Positions 61,484-64,000 of a DNA stretch of 64,000 nucleotides are shown in pieces (position 1 is the stretch's first letter; each line of letters starts with the position of its first letter). The notes under the pieces were generated by a model. That model worked only from the letters and a program-made list of their open reading frames with translations. It had not been told where the DNA came from and searched no databases. Both the position numbers and the translations under genes were made by a program. The stretch lies in contig JAKSBJ010000396.1 of the NCBI GenBank assembly GCA_022361195.1, positions 1 through 64,000 on the forward strand. Direction: 5' to 3'. Origin of the DNA: Flavobacteriales bacterium. GTDB taxonomy: Bacteria; Bacteroidota; Bacteroidia; Flavobacteriales_D; Crocinitomicaceae.

Positions 61484-62254
61484 ATGAATGACAAACTAAA
61501 AGCCTTCCAACGCTTGTTGGATATAATGGACGATTTGCGAGAAAAATGTCCATGGGATAAAAAGCAAACATTAGAATCGCTTCGTCATTTGACTATTGAG
61601 GAGACTTATGAGTTGGCTGATGCTATTATCGCTAATGATTTAGAAGAACTCAAAGGAGAAATTGGTGATTTGATGCTGCACATGGTTTTTTACTCTAAAA
61701 TAGCCTCTGAAAAAGGTGCTTTTGATGTAGCAGACGTCTTAAATGCCATTTGCGACAAATTGGTTCATCGGCATCCACATATTTATGGAGACGTTGAAGT
61801 AAAAGATGAAGAAGAGGTAAAAGCCAACTGGGAAAAACTGAAACTGAAAGAAGGTAAAAAGTCAGTTTTAGAAGGAGTTCCCAAATCACTTCCTGCCCTG
61901 GTAAAAGCTACTCGAATTCAGGATAAAGTAAAAGGAATTGGATTTGAATGGGATAACCGCGAGCAAGTTTGGGCCAAGGTTGAAGAAGAGATAGCGGAAT
62001 TTCATGAAGAAGTAAAAAGTGGCGATAAAGCCAAAATTGAAGAAGAATTTGGTGATGTGTTATTTTCATTGATCAATTATGCTCGCTGGATTGATGTTAA
62101 TCCTGAAGACGCTTTAGCTCGTACCAATCAAAAATTCATTCGTCGTTTTCAGTGGATGGAGGAAGAAACCAAAAAAGATGGTAAATCCATTTCTGATATG
62201 CCTTTAAGTGAAATGGATCAATATTGGGAACGTTCAAAAAAACTAGATAAATGA
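61484..62254 (+). CDS. mazG: Nucleoside triphosphate pyrophosphohydrolase MazG
   Basis: A 256-aa double-domain MazG that hydrolyses NTPs and dNTPs to monophosphates and pyrophosphate. It starts LDIMDDLREKCPWDKKQTLESLRHLTIEETYELADAI, the classic MazG EExxE motif, and the second EEEIAEF...EEEFGDVLFSLINYARW copy lies around residues 160-205. The stop overlaps the next gene as ATGA. Confidence 0.95.
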   Translation: MNDKLKAFQRLLDIMDDLREKCPWDKKQTLESLRHLTIEETYELADAIIANDLEELKGEIGDLMLHMVFYSKIASEKGAFDVADVLNAICDKLVHRHPHIYGDVEVKDEEEVKANWEKLKLKEGKKSVLEGVPKSLPALVKATRIQDKVKGIGFEWDNREQVWAKVEEEIAEFHEEVKSGDKAKIEEEFGDVLFSLINYARWIDVNPEDALARTNQKFIRRFQWMEEETKKDGKSISDMPLSEMDQYWERSKKLDK

Positions 62255-62427
62255 GTGGTAAAGAAGCCTTCATTTGGGTATTAGGAATTTCACTGCTTAT
62301 CGGACTACTCAGTGGGTTACTGGTTAAACGATCCGGATACTCCTTTTGGCGTTATTTTGTTACCGGATTTATTGCCTCCTGTGGAATTTTAGGAATAGCC
62401 TATAACTTATTAAGGGATTACTTTTAA
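62251..62427 (+). CDS. Small two-helix membrane protein
   Basis: A 58-aa protein, missed by length filters. It begins MSGKEAFIWVLGISLLIGLL and has helices at about 6-26 and 33-52 (FVTGFIASCGILGIAYNLL). Its ATG overlaps the mazG stop as ATGA, and mutA follows 12 bases after its stop. The overlap and spacing support translation. No family is recognised. Confidence 0.65.
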   Translation: MSGKEAFIWVLGISLLIGLLSGLLVKRSGYSFWRYFVTGFIASCGILGIAYNLLRDYF

Positions 62428-62439
62428 CTTTGATCTCCA

Positions 62440-63780
62440 ATGGAAAAACTCTTTAAGGAATTTAATGCTGTCAGTTATTCGGAATGGCTTGAAAAAATTC
62501 AGAAAGACCTGAAAGGAAAGCCGCTCGAGATACTCGACAATCAGTTAGAATCGGATATTGAAATTAAAGCGTATCATCATCCGGAACATTATCAACTCAA
62601 TGACGCAGATTTTTTAAGAAATCTCACCAAAGAAACTGCTGATTGGAAGATCAGAACCGAATTTTTGGCCTCTGACTCAAACAATCTTGTTTTAAACTAC
62701 CTCAATGAAGGAGTTAACTCATTGGGGTTAGTATATACTTCAACTGAGCAGTTTCAGGAACAAACCAAAGAGGTGATGTTTGAACATATTGATGCAGACA
62801 TTCGCTTTGAAAGTTCAGCTACTGCTTGTGAATTTGAAGGAACATCAACTCAAATTTTGAATTTTGATGTGATTGGCATGAATGCCAAAAAGGGGAATTG
62901 GAACCTTTCTTTAGACGATTTTTACGTTTTTTTCCAAAAACAGAGTAAACATAAAACACTTTGGATTTCGGGATATAACTACGGATGGAGTGGCGCCTCT
63001 ACAGCTCTTGAACTAGGGCTTAGTTTAGCCCACCTCAATGAGTACATCCATCTTTTACGTTCTAAAGATGTTTCATTAGAAGAGATTAATAATAAGTTAG
63101 TCGTTGAACTATCTGTTAATGATAACTACTTTTTAAATATTGCCAAATTCAGAGCAATTCGTTCATTGATAGCTTTATTATTTGAAGGATATGACTCTGA
63201 CTATTCGGGCAAAGGAATTCAATTAATTGGAAAGACTAATTTACGTCACCTTTGTGTAAATGATCGCAATACCAATTTGCTTCGTCAAACCACTCAGTGT
63301 ATGTCTGCCATCATTGGCGGCTGCGACACCGTAACAGTTGATACGCTGAGAAACGCTGACGGAAGCCCTGTTGAAAATGAACGTCGTTTGGCTAAAAATA
63401 TCCAACACATTCTCAAAGAAGAATCTTATTTGGATAAAGTCATTGACGCTTCGGCTGGAGCATATGCTATTGAGAACTTGACAGATCAACTCATTGAAAA
63501 AGCCTGGAATATCTTTTTGGAATTAGAAAAGAAAAATGGCTTGATTGCTGCAATCAAAACAAATTGGGTTACGCAACAAATCGAGAATGACCGTAAACGT
63601 ATGACTGAGTTTTTAAACAGCGAAAAATCTACCTTGTTAGGAATTAATAAATTTCAAAGTACGTTAGAAGATTGGACTGCGATTGAATCACATCAATCAT
63701 CAGGCTCGGGTGAATTTGAAGCTTTAAGTGAATTTAGACTGGAGAGTGTTTACAAACAAAAGCAATTAAGCAATGGATAG
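62440..63780 (+). CDS. mutA: Methylmalonyl-CoA mutase small (beta) subunit
   Basis: A 446-aa non-catalytic subunit of the B12 enzyme that interconverts methylmalonyl-CoA and succinyl-CoA. It starts KLFKEFNAVSYSEWLEKIQKDLKG and has the mutase-barrel pattern WISGYNYGWSGASTALELGLSLAHLNEYI, then RLAKNIQHILKEESYLDKVIDASAGAYAIENLT (residues about 316-348). It lacks the B12-binding domain, as Bacteroidota small subunits usually do. It overlaps mutB by eight bases. Confidence 0.93.
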   Translation: MEKLFKEFNAVSYSEWLEKIQKDLKGKPLEILDNQLESDIEIKAYHHPEHYQLNDADFLRNLTKETADWKIRTEFLASDSNNLVLNYLNEGVNSLGLVYTSTEQFQEQTKEVMFEHIDADIRFESSATACEFEGTSTQILNFDVIGMNAKKGNWNLSLDDFYVFFQKQSKHKTLWISGYNYGWSGASTALELGLSLAHLNEYIHLLRSKDVSLEEINNKLVVELSVNDNYFLNIAKFRAIRSLIALLFEGYDSDYSGKGIQLIGKTNLRHLCVNDRNTNLLRQTTQCMSAIIGGCDTVTVDTLRNADGSPVENERRLAKNIQHILKEESYLDKVIDASAGAYAIENLTDQLIEKAWNIFLELEKKNGLIAAIKTNWVTQQIENDRKRMTEFLNSEKSTLLGINKFQSTLEDWTAIESHQSSGSGEFEALSEFRLESVYKQKQLSNG

Positions 63781-64000
63781 AGTAAAATTTGACCACATTT
63801 CCATCCAACGAAAAAGTTCGGAAAAAGGAACAAAAAAAGAGTCTTTTGTTACAGCCGAGTCCATTGCACTTAGCAATTACTTTGACCAGGAAGACTTAAA
63901 GAATACAGAACATCTACAATTTGTTTCAGGAATAGCTCCTAACAGCAGAGGTCCCTATTCTACCATGTATACCATTCGTCCGTGGACGATTCGACAATAT
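63773..64000 (+). CDS. mutB: Methylmalonyl-CoA mutase large subunit, N-terminal part
   Basis: The frame starts inside the mutA stop region and runs off the window. The first 76 residues include FVTAESIALSNYF and SRGPYSTMYTIRPWTIRQY, the conserved entry of the alpha subunit's substrate-binding barrel. The catalytic and cobalamin-binding parts lie outside the window. mutA-mutB overlap is standard. Confidence 0.92.
   Translation, partial: MDRVKFDHISIQRKSSEKGTKKESFVTAESIALSNYFDQEDLKNTEHLQFVSGIAPNSRGPYSTMYTIRPWTIRQY

Noticed and set aside
1-64000. Search for tRNA, rRNA, CRISPR arrays, insertion sequences and phage genes
   Set aside because: No cloverleaf-like segments, regular spaced repeats, transposase motifs or phage proteins were seen by eye in the gaps or frames.

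Overview
The window looks like a chromosomal segment from a member of the Bacteroidota, most likely order Flavobacteriales. The evidence is low GC, gene starts preceded by the Bacteroidota -7 promoter box TAnnTTTG (or a TAnnTTAG variant) rather than strong Shine-Dalgarno sites, proteins with type IX secretion (T9SS) sorting domains of type A and of the gliding-motility (type B) kind, PorE-like TPR/propeller/OmpA proteins, DUF4295 beside rpmB-rpmG, and DUF2007 beside ftsH-cdsA. No rRNA, tRNA, CRISPR array, phage or insertion sequence was recognised. Genus cannot be settled from the sequence alone.

Layout. 1-3.1 kb: the tail of a probable secreted protein, dnaB and an overlapping secreted protein. 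3.1-11.9 kb: an envelope/signalling block with two paralogous TPR-propeller-OmpA proteins flanking an unknown secreted protein and a membrane sensor ending in a SpoIIE phosphatase. 12-17 kb: rseP, cvpA, OsmC, an outer-membrane barrel and lipA. 17.2-20.4 kb: a large T9SS cargo with its own promoter, palindrome and terminator. 20.9-28.3 kb: a CAP protein with a GH114-like lipoprotein, pheT, a glycosyltransferase, a DUF4197 lipoprotein and CinA. 28.4-31.4 kb: rpmB-rpmG-DUF4295-ftsY-rimO. 31.4-38.3 kb: envelope proteins, a sulfurtransferase, an S46 peptidase and an ECF sigma factor frame broken by a stop codon. 38.4-44.4 kb: Nudix, pyrE, birA, rsfS, ftsH and cdsA.

44.6-51.3 kb holds a tandem duplication of a two-gene secreted cassette (a protein of about 120 aa plus a type B T9SS protein of about 930 aa). 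51.7-55.5 kb is a minus-strand operon for arsenosugar-type arsenic metabolism (DUF547, ArsS, rhodanese, TIGR04282-type glycosyltransferase, ArsM). 55.6-64 kb carries folate and lysine housekeeping genes, small membrane proteins, an acyloxyacyl hydrolase-like protein, mazG, an unlisted 58-aa membrane protein, and both methylmalonyl-CoA mutase subunits, the second cut by the window edge.

Genes are packed tightly, with ATGA/TAATG overlaps inside operons and convergent pairs whose stop codons overlap. The main points for a second look are the envelope/SpoIIE block with a conserved non-coding copy of a neighbouring gene end, the tandem T9SS cassette, the arsenosugar operon, the interrupted sigma factor, and many -7 boxes only 3-6 nt from a start codon, which suggests leaderless mRNAs.
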